DNA from: Dastarcus helophoroides
Taxonomy: Eukaryota > Arthropoda > Insecta > Coleoptera > Bothrideridae
Reading direction: 5' to 3'
Assembly: GCA_028583605.1 (NCBI GenBank)
Contig: CM053327.1
Location: 868,001 to 932,000 of the forward strand
Length of the DNA: 64,000 nt
The notes beneath the pieces were generated by a model that did no database searches, had not been told where the DNA came from, and worked only from the letters and a program-made list of their open reading frames with translations. This document shows positions 43,500-54,569 of the stretch, piece after piece. Position 1 is the first letter of the stretch, and each line of letters opens with the position of its first letter. Position numbers and translations under genes: made by a program.

Positions 43500-45070
43500 T
43501 TTCCAGAGAAACTTCGAAATTTTCATTTTGTAGTAATAATTTTGTTTAAAATGTACCTAAATACTAATCAAATGTAGCTAAAACGTTTGGGGAAAATAAT
43601 CGACATTTTGAGAATCCAGAATTTTACAAAAAATCCAGTATAGCATAAAAATTCGAAGTAGAAAGGAAAAAAATTTGGCAGTTTAAAACCAAAATATTGA
43701 CAAAAAATCAAAATTTCTAAATTACAAAGCTAGTATTTTGTGGCGAAAAGTGAAATATTTAAGAAAAAAAATGAAATTTTTGCTTAAACTGAAAAAAAAA
43801 AAAAAATTGCAACTTCCAGATTAAAGTCGAAGTCTTGAGAAAATAATCGAAGTTTTCAGAAAAATTAACGTTTAAGTATAACAATTGGAAATTTATTTTA
43901 AAAATTGCAAACCTAATTTCAAAGTTTCAATTTTAAGCTAAAATATTTTACTTCTTCTCTTGGTATGTCAACTGTAAAACCATAAATTTTAAGAATAATT
44001 TCAAAATATATAGATTTCACCCCAAATTTTGGTGAAAGGTCAAAATGTTGCTTTCAAGGCAAAAAATTTGGAAAATATAAATATTTTAAAGATACACAAA
44101 GAATTTTGGAAAAAAAGAATCTTTTATAGAGAGAGACTTTATCATCCTACAAAAAATAGAATTTTAAGGCGAAAGCTTGAGCAGAAACTTTGTATTTTCA
44201 ACTTTTTTGAGGCTTCTTTTTTTATATTTTCAAAGAATTTTAAAATTTTTATATTGTTTCAAAGATTTCAAAAACTTAACAAGTATATATCATATGCCTT
44301 TCGATTTCTCTTGGGAAATTTCAATTTTTTTTAGGTTAAGCTCTTTTTAGCTGAAGATCGCCTTTATAGATATCCTATTTTTCTATTCGAAATTTTTAAT
44401 GTTTTTAAATGTGAGTTTGCATTTATTTCAGTTACTAAATTTTTAATTTCTCACTTTATGTTTATATTGTGTCATTTTTAAGAAAGTTACAATTCTTTTC
44501 GAAATCCTAATCTAGAAAATTCTACTTTTATTTTTAAATGTCATATTTAAAGTTGATATTTTTTTAGATAAATATCGATTTTCTCTCGAAATTCTTGTCT
44601 CCATATTTTGGTTTTAATTTCAAAAAATCCGATTTCAAATTCGAAGATTGCTGATTTCGTGTCATAAATTTTATTTTTTCTTCTCTTTCTTTTCCTTTTT
44701 TTATCCTGCTAAAGAAATTTTTTTCTTCCTCGAAAACTCGAAAATTTCTGCATTTTGACAAAAAACCCAATTGACAATTTTATAATAGGAGCTTCTATTT
44801 AAATTTAAATTTAATATCGTAATTTCTTGTCTGATTTTAAAATTTGATTTTCAAATCGAGATTCAGAGAAAATAATCTCTAGATTTCTAAAAATTTTCTT
44901 TGAAAATATCGAGATCAGTATTCTCGAAATTGTAAACCTAAATTTGACAATTTTCGTAATTGTTTTTAAGTTTCGATATTAAAGTCAAATTTTCGAAACT
45001 ACAGTATAAATTTGAAGATTAAGTTCGCTTTTGTTAACGTGAAAATTTGGAAATATAACTTCAAATTACA
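43500..45070. repeat. Degenerate A-rich then T-rich tract
   Basis: A-rich strand uppermost to about 44200, then T-rich. The frames at 44029-44334 and 44564-44770 are artefacts. 45074-45662 is more complex sequence with frames on both strands that I do not recognise. Confidence 0.45.
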
Positions 45071-45856
45071 AACTTACATAAAAAAATTATAAATGTTTCT
45101 CTTATTGCCACGAGTTAAACAGAAAAAATTAACATGTAGGAAGGCGAAAGTTAACTCATAAGAAAGAAAAGACAAGAACAAATTATTCCTGTCACATTTG
45201 GATCGCCGGCTTATTCTTCGTATGAATAATTTAAGTAAACATGTTTGGCCCAAAGAAAAAAAAATAAGAAGACATTTGTATAAAAGTTCCCAGCGTGATA
45301 AAATATTTATATCTTCACTGAAAGAGAAAATGAGTTCTTTATATTCCGGAAAGCTGGATTGTTTATGTAGTCTGTCTGGACGTTTACCAAAATGAAACGC
45401 AATATGAAATAAATATCGCATATTCCTAAAGTAATTGGCTTTCGATGGATATCTATTAACAATTCATGTTTTAGACTTTGGTATCTGCAACAAAGCCATA
45501 CTACATAATGCAGTGGGTGTTACACTCGTTATGTCATTACCTTTAAGCGAGGATAGAGAAAAATTCGTAGAAATGATACTAATAAGTAGATCGTTTTTAG
45601 TTGTATATACGATAAAAAAATATTATCAAATCATATTTTACGGGGAACCACTGTTAAAGTGAAAATATATCGATATTTGCATATATTTAAAAAAAAAACC
45701 TTTTTTCTGCTACTTTTTGGAATTTTGGGTTCAAAATTTTCACATTTTTCTATACACTTTCTAGGGAGGAGAAAAAAGTCGAGTACTCAAATTTCTGACT
45801 TATAAAATTTAAACCACATATGTATGTGATAACGAAGGCTTCCACGGCCAGAGTCA

Positions 45857-45966
45857 GTACAGGATATACATCTTCCGGGATTGGACCGTGTCAAAGAACT
45901 ACTAAAAGTGTTCACTTTTAGTAGTTCTTTGACACGGTCCAATCCCGGAAGAAGTATATCCTGTAC
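45857..45966. repeat. 110-bp near-perfect palindrome
   Basis: Two 54-bp arms (one mismatch) around TT at 45911-45912. The left arm includes CCGGGATTGGACCGTGTCAA and the right arm its complement. ACATATGTATGTG flanks both sides (45815-45830 and 45966-45979). Its architecture is like the PLE palindromes, but no PLE coding sequence adjoins it. Confidence 0.93.
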
Positions 45967-46099
45967 ACATATGTATGTGTTTTCTATTTTTCCGAATTTT
46001 ATTTCGAAACAAAAAATACCTACAGAAAGTATAAGTTCAAGCGAAAGTGAACATTTTTTACTACAAAAGGGGGAATATTCGAGAATTTATTAAAATTTT

Positions 46100-48260
46100 A
46101 AGTTTAAACTCAAACACTTGACAAATTACAAGGTTTTTGAAGATGTTAGAACTTAATTTTTTTTAATTCTAAATGTTTTTCAAAATGTTAGTTTTTTGAA
46201 AATTTGATAGCTTTTAAAAACACTCTGTAAATTTACAGTTAAAGCTGAAGGATTGGCAGCATTGGCTGCAAACATTTTCAAAATCACTGGTAATAAGATA
46301 ACATTTTTATGTTAAGAATTGTATAGCAATAACTATTAAATACAAGCCCTTTAAAATAAAACAATATTTATTTTATAACTTTAGGTAAACTTATGTAAAC
46401 GGTTAGCACCAGAGTGCTTGCTTTCGATGCATTAGACATTTCTTGAAACATTTACTTATGGTGACGAATTTATGACAAGGTTGCCTATATTCCTTGCGAA
46501 TTGAGTTAAGAAGCAAGTAAATTTGGAAAACATTTTATATACATTCGAAAACACTTACCGCCATACTCTTCTCGGTATATAATGGATATTTTATGAGCCA
46601 TTCTCTTTTTATTTGCTCAAGTAAATTTCCTGACATGCATAATATATGTACTTCCACAACTTACTTTCTGCATAAACATGCGACACAATGCAGATATGAT
46701 GCAGAATAAACAAGAGCAAATTTTGATAAATTTCACTTTAGAAGCCCAAAAATTGGAGTCTATTTTAATAAAATACATTCGAAATGTTTAAAAATATTAT
46801 TTGTTTCAAAGCTGTTTTTGTATCAGTAAATAAACCCCTTAATGCATACTTAATATTATGAATAATATATGTAAAATATTAGGGTTGGCATCCTTTTACC
46901 TTCGCTCTGGGAGAGCGGCCTTATATTTTTCTAAACCGACAAAATATAAATAAATTTTGCACATGAGAGGATGTTACCCTGAGTGTTTTAAACGAAAACA
47001 AGTCGATATTTGTAAACTCATTTCCCTGGAAATTTGCACCCTATGAAAAACGAGCAGCTCGTTGTTTGTTAAATTGCTGCGAAATTAGTGGAAAAATATT
47101 AATTATTTTAATTACCCGAATCCAAATTTGCTTTGCGGGAACGGATCGATTTGTCACCCTTTATTACGAGCGCTACTTAATGCGAATAAATTAGAAACCA
47201 TTAAGAAAGAAAAATAAAACGATGCTAAATATTCCGCCTACTTGATTATACTTTCTAATTAGATTTTAGATGTTAACTGTTAGCTTCTGATAAGAAAAAA
47301 TGCCCCATGCAGAATTTCAGATTAAGAAAAACCAGCTGTCTCACCACAGCTTCGAATGTTGGTCGAACATTGTGGAATTTTTAATATTTGTTATTGCCTT
47401 TATTGTTAATACTTTTAGTTATGGCTATGAAGCTTCGAATATGTCAACTGATTTGCATCAAATTGGGTACCCGACTTGCAGCTCGTACCTCGTAAATATT
47501 ATGTATATTTCTTTGCTAAACAAACCACAGGATATTAATATTTTACTTTCTGTTAAAATTTGATCAGTAAAATTTTTAATGATATCAATATTCATAAATG
47601 TATTAGTAGTTTAAGTCAGTCCTCTTCTCATTAATTTTAATCTTGTATTAGAAGGCTTATAAACATAAAATGACAAAATTTGAAAACTTAATGTTAAATT
47701 GTACCATCCGAACATGAAATCGAACCTCCGTATTTTGAATCATTACTAAACATTTAGACTTTTTTTTTAAATTTCGATTTTTAATAAAAAAGGCAATTAC
47801 GGTGACTGGCGGCAGAGTGAAAACTTAAAACTAGGAAATAACAGTTGTTTCATTGATGCAACTACAACAAATTTTCGATAATTTGACACTTATTGAAAAA
47901 TACTTGATAAATTGAACAAATTAATGTGATTTGGTCCCCTCGGCAATTTTGACGTGTAGTAACGGCCGACACTTTGAAGTCGAGCTTTCCTACTCTCTGT
48001 AAAACTTTTAGCTCTCAACACTGTCAAAAATGTATGGGAAAGTGACAGATGAAAATCGTTCAAAAGAAATTTAAGGACATTTTTTCAAAATGAACATTTG
48101 GATATTTTACAAATGTTGTAAAATAAGAACCAAGAATTTGTATTAAATTCTTGTCTCTTCTAATTTTTCAAATAACTAAGAGGGGGCTCTTAATTATCTG
48201 AACTCATAGCAGTGATGGAAGCAGAAACTCAAGAAGGAATGATTCAAAAATTCACGCATT
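46100..48260. other. Unassigned sequence
   Basis: No repeat or gene recognised. The plus frame 47300-47563 (87 codons, with a hydrophobic stretch VEFLIFVIAFIVNTF) could be chance. 46889-46930 is a small GC-rich patch. Confidence 0.25.
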
Positions 48261-48269
48261 TCTTATCTA

Positions 48270-49510
48270 ACTAAACATTAATATAATTATTCATAGAAAT
48301 GGAGAAAAGATCTAAATTTGCAAAAATCAGCATTTTTTTAAAAGAAATTCAAATTCTTAGAAAACAAATTAAAATTTACAGAAAAAGTCAAAATTTCGCA
48401 ATCTTGAGAGAAACACGAATGTTAGAAAAATTCGAATTTTTTGAAACTATTTAAATCTTCAAAAAAGTTAAGATTTTAAAAAAGATCAGAAAAAACTGAA
48501 ATTGTTAAAAAAGTTTTCAAAATTTAGGTTAGGTTAGGTTAGATTAGGTTAGGTTAGGTCATAATTTTGAAACATGTAAAAATTTTCAAAAAGATGAAAC
48601 TGTCAATAAAAAAGGTGAAATTTTCAAGGTAGTTCAATTTTTGATGAAAGTCCAAATTTTCGTTGGTCAAAATTTTCGAAAAAAATAGAGTCTTTAAAAA
48701 AAATAAAATCAAAATCAGTCGAAAGATTATGACAAGGTTGAAATTTAGAAAAGGTGGAATGGCCTAGAAAAAGTAAAACATTTCAAAAAAAATGCCAAAA
48801 GGACTTAGAAAGGTAAAATTTATAAAGTAGTTCAAAATGAGTCGAAAAGTTGAAATTTAAAAAAATTTCAACATTTTAAAAAAACAAACTTTCAAGGCAA
48901 CATTTTGAAATGATGTTAAAATGTTTAAAAAAGTGACTTAAAGATTTCCTGAAAAAAATCGAAATTTAAAAAAAAATTAGATTCTAAAAAAGTCAAAATT
49001 TTGGAAACAAAAAAAATTTTAGATTAGAAAGTTTAAAGAAATTTTTTTTTAAAACTGATACTTACAAAAAATAGGCAAAGTTTCAAGGAATATATCACAT
49101 TCTGACAAAAAGACGAATTTTTCCAAAAGTTAAAGTTTGGTAAAAAATCAAAATTTTCAGTAAATTTGAGAATTTTAAAGTAGCATTTTTCAAAAAAAAA
49201 AACATTTGAATTAAAAAAGATATCATTTCCGGTCAAAATTTTGAAAATAAATAAAAAATTTTTAAAAAACAATTCACAAAAAGTGAAATGTTGAGTCAAA
49301 ATGTTGAAAAATATTAAATTTTTAAGGGATTCAGGAAACGCGAAAGGGTAGTTTTAAAAATGCTGAATTTTTAAAAATGTTAAATTTATAAAAACGTTAA
49401 AAATTTTAGAGGCGAAATGTCTAAAAGGGGTTAAAATTTTGAAAAAAATCGGAATATTTAAAAAATTTAAAACTACTATAACAATCTTCAAAAAACTTTT
49501 AGAACATCTA
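48270..49510 (-). repeat. Degenerate A-rich repeat tract
   Basis: A-rich strand uppermost. Contains the TTAGG run at 48524-48559. The frame at 49033-49299 is an artefact. Confidence 0.6.
48524..48559 (+). repeat. Interstitial telomere-type repeat (TTAGG)7
   Basis: Seven units, the fourth TTAGA, the others exact. TTAGG is the canonical insect telomere unit. It lies within degenerate repeat, far too short for a telomere. Confidence 0.9.
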
Positions 49511-49734
49511 CAATTTAACAAGTTTTCTTCAGTTGATTACAAACTTGTGTTTAATTAGAGCACTTTGTCTTTCTGGAGGCATTTTTCACACACAAGTGCA
49601 CTTTAGAGGAGACAGTTCAAAGATATTTTTTTTAAATTTTAGAAAAGTAATATCCTTGGGTAATTTTCTCATTTCATCTGCACATTCTCTTTTTACTCAA
49701 TAACTAAGATAAATAGGTAACGCAATTTAATTGT

Positions 49735-49839
49735 CGTTCGTCTCAATAGCAGGCAAAACTTATACTCTGTTAAAAACAGTTAAGGTGATATATAAGGAAT
49801 TGTGACACCACGATGCGCGAAGTGAATATTCGTAATATA
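49735..49839 (+). mobile_element. PLE end fragment, left part (split by DD41D mariner)
   Basis: TATAAGGAATTGTGACACCA and GAAGTGAATATTCGTAATA match the PLE 4 3' region at 61380-61510 (minus strand). It continues at 52427 after removal of the mariner element. Confidence 0.7.
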
Positions 49840-52426
49840 CAGGGTGGGCCACGCTGAACGCTGCGGCGTCTAGGAGGTATGGGGTAACATATTTTAAAAA
49901 ATAAATATAGCAGTTAAATATTGGACGCTAAGGTGTACATGCTAAAAATATTTTCAAATATACAGGGTGTTTCAGAAAATTACTACATATCAAAGTTGCG
50001 ATTTTTTAAAGGAGACACTATGTTTTTTTCCCATTTTTAAATCAGTGCAAAAAAGTACGTCAGTTTTATTCAGGTTTCCTTGTACCAAAACCTTACCCTT
50101 TTTAAATTAATCAGGTTTTTTTTAAAAAAGGCTTGTTTTGCAAAATGTTAATCTTACCCCCGAAAGTGAAAAATTTTAATGGTGGCGTCTTCAAATTTTT
50201 ATTTGGCATACATCTTGCTAGAAAATGCAGACCTAACTTTATAATCGGACGTTTCAAATTTACCGAAACATTTACTCGAAATTGGGATTTCAATTTCTTT
50301 GTAAATTTAAATGGAACACCCAGTATATTTTTATTTTAAATACTAGAAAATTTAATTCTCTTTCAGATAATATGCACTTTTTCTACTTAAGTTCAATGGC
50401 TTGAGAGATAAAACTCATTTTTGACGAATTATGCTACTTTTAATCCGATATCCAAGATAAAATAACATTTGATCATAGTTGGCAGACGTCAGTGAGCTGA
50501 CGTAACTCTTATAATAAGTTAAATTGCACTTTCTTAATTTAAGAGAGTTTATGTTGACTTCTTTATTAAGTTAGTAGTTGAATTTGCTAAAGTGGGAGGA
50601 TATTCTGTTGATGAGAAAGGTCAACATGATTTTGACAATAGGTGAATGTTACGAAAACTGTTGAGTATACGCTCAAAAATTTCCGGATAAAAGGCATCCA
50701 GATAAAAATGTCTTTCAAAGACTGTTAGCAAGATTTCGTGAATCAGGTACCATTGGTTATGAAACCCGTAAAATGTCAAAACCTGTTAGGGCAAACGAAG
50801 AAAATGAGTTTCTTATAATGCAGTTAATTACTGAAAACCCTAATGTAAGTACCAGAATTCTTGAAAAAGAAACTACGATAGTAGAACAAGTATACGAAGA
50901 ATACTTAAGAAACATCAATATCATCCATATCACTATGAAATGCACCAACATAGGTACGGAAGAGATTTTGAAAGACGTTTGGAATTCTGTATATGGTTTC
51001 TTGAGAAAGTTGAAGAACCTGACTTTTATGGTACTATTTTATTCACACGTTCCATAATACCGGCCTAGTTAATCGTCACAATTTTCATTATTATAGCACT
51101 GAAAATCCACATTTATTTCGTAGTCAGGACTTTTAAAATCGTTGGAGCGTTAACGTATTTGGTGGAGTTATTGGCAATAACGTCGTTGGGTTATACTTTT
51201 TTGATGGCTCCTTAAGTGGGCAAGTTTTTTTAAGATTTCTAAAAACACATTTCTGGATTATACTAGAAAATGTACCCTTAAATACAAGGTGGGTTCAGTT
51301 AGACGGAGCTCCTGCCCATTTTCACACTTCCGTAAGGGAATATTTAAATAGGAAATTTCAAAATAAATGGATTGTTAGAGGCGGTCCCCATAGCTGGCCA
51401 CCCAGATCGCGGGACCTAACCCCAATGGACTTTTTCCTATGGGGGTATGTAAAAAACATTGTATACAATGTTTCCCCCACCACCCCAGAGGACATGAAAA
51501 ATCGAATACGAAATGCTTTTGAAACAATTGACGAAAGTATTTTAACAAATGTTAAGAACTCTTTTGAGAAAAGAATAAGATTTTGTGTAGAACAAAATGG
51601 TTCCCACATTTAACATTTGTTGGAGTAGAACATTGTTTTTTATTTCTGTTGGATATTAGTTTCGCAATGTCATTAAATACTACACTAAGTATGTAGTTGT
51701 CTTTTTTAAATAAAACTATTTGTAAATTAGGCTAGGTTAAAATAAAACAAATGAAATTACCTTACATAAGTCACTATAGTTTAGCAAAGCATGCCATCCT
51801 TGATCAAAATTTGCTTCTTTTTGAATAATGATGAGAAATAGCACAATCCCTGAAAACAGTTATATCTCTTAAACTACTGAATTTAAGCATAGAAAACGTA
51901 CATACCAACTTAAAGACAATTAAACATGTTATTATTTAAAATTAAAAGATACTGGGTGTTCCATTTAAATTTACAAAGAAAACGACGTCTGAAGTTTAAG
52001 TAAATGTTCCGGTGAAATTGGAACATCTTGTATAAATTTTTAAACTTGTCCAAACTGCATTTTCTAGTAAATGGTATGCCAAATGAAAATTTAGAGATGA
52101 CACTGTCAAAATTATTTACTTTTAGGGATAAAATATTTCTTTTTGAAAACCTTGCATTTTAAAAAAAGTGGATTTTCTCAAAAAAGGTTAGGTTTAGGTA
52201 TAGGAAAACCATATCAAAATTGACTTTATTTTTAGCGCTGAATGTAAAAATCCCATTTAAAAAATTACAACTCTTATATGTAACTATTTTCTGGAACATC
52301 CTGTATATTTGAAAATATTTTTGACATGTAGATCCCAGCAACTTATATTTAAACATAATATTTATTTTTAAAAATATGTTATCTTATAGCTCCTAGAGGC
52401 CGTAGCGTAGAGGTTGGCCCACCCTC
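49840..52426 (+). mobile_element. DD41D mariner with about 500-bp inverted arms
   Basis: The ends CAGGGTGGGCCA (49840) and TGGCCCACCCTC (52426) are flanked by TA. The arms match for about 500 bp (49840-50340 and 51945-52426). Each arm contains an inner element-like unit (49963-50323; 51951-52303) with its own CAGGGTGTTTCA / TGGAACACCCAG termini. The centre holds the transposase relic. The PLE sequence on either side joins seamlessly at the TA, which fixes the boundaries. Confidence 0.85.
50580..51613 (+). pseudogene. DD41D mariner-lineage transposase relic
   Basis: Plus strand, several frames. RHPDKNVFQRLLARFRESGT and then ENPNVSTRILEKETTI belong to the N-terminal helix-turn-helix region. 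HNTGLVNRHNFHYY follows the first catalytic block (whose aspartate is not identifiable). VFGGVIGNNVVG, then RWVQLDGAPAHF (second Asp) and RSRDLTPMDFFLWGYV (third Asp) follow. I count 41 residues between the last two aspartates, i.e. DD41D as in the basal mariner lineage typified by rosa/Crmar2. The C-terminus FCVEQNGSHI ends at a stop at 51613. At least three frame changes and stops make it inactive. Confidence 0.85.
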
Positions 52427-52570
52427 TATATTGGTTAATTTTAGGATTAGGTGTTAGTATTTCTCTGAAGATGATAGCTTGGCTGTCGAAACGCGTTAGG
52501 GCAACCTTTGTTGTGGTTTTTAATCTTTCTTGTTGAGGAGACAAGATTTGTATTTCAATTTTTAAAAGTT
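52427..52570 (+). mobile_element. PLE end fragment, right part, with hammerhead
   Basis: Continues the fragment at 49735-49839. Matches 61860-61960 (GGATTAGGTGTTAGTAT, GAAGATGATAGCTTGGCT, TTTTTAATCTTTCTTG). Contains the hammerhead motif at 52457-52506. Confidence 0.8.
52457..52506 (+). ncRNA. Hammerhead ribozyme motif, consensus core
   Basis: Core CTGAAGA (52465-52471, fits CTGANGA), stem II GATAGC/GCTGTC with a short loop, then GAAA (52488-52491), stem III ACGCGT (three pairs, no loop), U, then AGGGCAAC. The latter pairs back with the sequence before the core (TTCT, two Watson-Crick and two wobble pairs, then GTA further out). Confidence 0.65.
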
Positions 52571-52579
52571 ATAGGGGTC

Positions 52580-53980
52580 TGGGTGGATCATAAGAGTAAT
52601 TGTTATTAAATAACATTACTTAGAAATTCATGCTCAAATTACGTGTGCATACATACTTCTGCTTAAATTCTTCAGAAGTGTAAATGTACTTGGAGAAATC
52701 CATAGAAAATCATAAATAGGCACTAAACTATTTAAAAAATAGGCCCAAATCATGTATAAAAACGCAAAATCAAACAAAGTTGTAATTTGGACAATAACGC
52801 ACGAAAAACGTCGAAAAGAAAAGGTAGGATCGGAGAAATTTGCCTAAATCGCGGTCTCTATTAATAACCTTTTTTTGAATATATTTAATGTTATTACATT
52901 GACAGATTTGTGAACCACACTAACTTGATAAGAATTACAAAGGATGTAAGAGTAATTCTCAAAATATTTCCAAATTGAAGCTGTGTATGTATGTAACTGA
53001 ATGCTTGTTATTTTTACAATACTTTAATAATCTCCGTAGACGTAAATCGACTCGGTGATGCATTGTAAGGAAATATTTCAATTACCGAGTTTCTTTTATT
53101 GAGATGTTAAATTAAATTTCTTTGTATTTCCTGACAAGGGTGTTTTTTTTCTCGTCGACGTACACGAGAGTAACTCAAGTCATGGTTGTCGTGACAACCG
53201 TCTCTTTTCTTTCTCGCTCTCTCTTTCGTCCCAGGTAAGGGGTCTTGTTTGAAAATGGCATGAAACTAGCGTCGTGTCAAATTGTCACAATATCCTTCCA
53301 ACCAAAGCTTCTCGTATGAGGTAGATATTTAAGGAGGTTCCGTCGCACTTGTATAAAGCTCGTTATTATAACTATCTACTGTCGAGAAAAATACGAGACC
53401 GAAAACTGAATTGAATCGTTATCTTTTTATATTTAAATTATGAAATATTCAGCTGTAAGAAGAGTTTTCTAGGTTTTCGTACACATAAATAAATATTTTT
53501 TTGGATAAATTATTTCATTTTAAATATTAAAAAAAGCGGTGCCATCAACAAACAAAAGAAGAATACTATCTAAAATGTTATTTGTGGGGCGATGTTATGT
53601 TACCTAGACTTACAAGATTAGTTCTAGATGAACGATTTAATTAATTTAAAACTCGACATGCACAAATAAAATAATTATTATTCACATAATTTACATTACG
53701 TTGAAACGAAATAGTTTCGTGGGCGTGAATTCACAATTTGGAGATGCTGCTTACATAATTTCAAGAAAACGAGAAATTAAGATAGTTAAGCAAATAGCTT
53801 ATAGATGTGTACCATTAATAGGTAGATATCTAAAAAATAAAACAAATTAGCTATTAATTCTATTTTGCTTAAACAGTCAACCACAAAAACAGACTATTTT
53901 GCTAAAACATATTATGGAACATCTCAACAAAAAAAAAAAAAGATAATGTATTTTCTCGTACATCTCCAGCGACACCTTGC
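52580..53980. other. Unassigned sequence, GC-rich patch at 53150-53340
   Basis: No known element. 53150-53340 contains a pyrimidine-rich stretch, an ATG at 53182 followed by 17 codons and a donor-like CAG before GTAAGG (53235), and a 16-bp palindrome GGTTGTCGTGACAACC. Confidence 0.3.
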
Positions 53981-54059
53981 TTTAAATCATTTAATTCGTT
54001 AAATAACGTGCTTTTTAAAGCAAAGGAAAAAAACTCTACGATTTGGTAAATCTGGTATT

Positions 54060-54560
54060 TAGAAATTATATTACTCAGAGGAAATGCTGTCTACATAGGT
54101 CTAACATCACGTAATTTTTATATTAGGTACAGTGAACATCTTGATGCCTACAGAAATAAACATCTAAAAAGATCAAATTTTGCAAAGCTTCTATTAGAAA
54201 CACAACATGAACTTACAAGCAGGAACACAGTAAAAATATTACATCTTTGCAATAATACTAAAAAACTGAAATCTTTAAAATGCATAGAAATTCACAGATA
54301 TTTACAATAGAAACAATTTAAACTTATAAATGAGCAGCTATATCTTCTGAACACATCTTTGATAAAAGCTTTGGACGAGAATTCGGATTAGACAAAATAT
54401 TTGTAGGAGTCTGTAATCCGTGGAGTACAACACCGTCTAAAAAAACGGTTATTGGTATAACCGCCTTGGATGATGAAAAGCAAAACCAAGTATACGGTCA
54501 TATCAAATATTTATAGAAAAATTGTGGAATTTTCAATATTTCTTGTTGTATTTGTTGTTA
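54060..54560 (+). pseudogene. Penelope-like element 3, GIY-YIG tail
   Basis: Plus frame AVYIGLTSRNFYIRYSEHL, then HLKRSNFAKLLLETQHEL, ending at CIEIHRYLQ before a stop near 54308. It is closely related to PLE 2's endonuclease (AVYIGQTSSNF...). The first GIY half, the RT and everything upstream are missing. The glutamate region is altered (KCIEIH). The downstream sequence to 54560 matches the PLE 2 3' region, including TCAAATATTTATAGAAAA. A decayed hammerhead (GGATGATG...AAAACC) lies near 54465-54500. Confidence 0.8.
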
Positions 54561-54569
54561 ATTAAGTTC

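Noticed and set aside
47300..47563. 87-codon frame with a hydrophobic segment
   Set aside because: No recognisable family, no splice or promoter context; a frame this long is plausible by chance in 64 kb.
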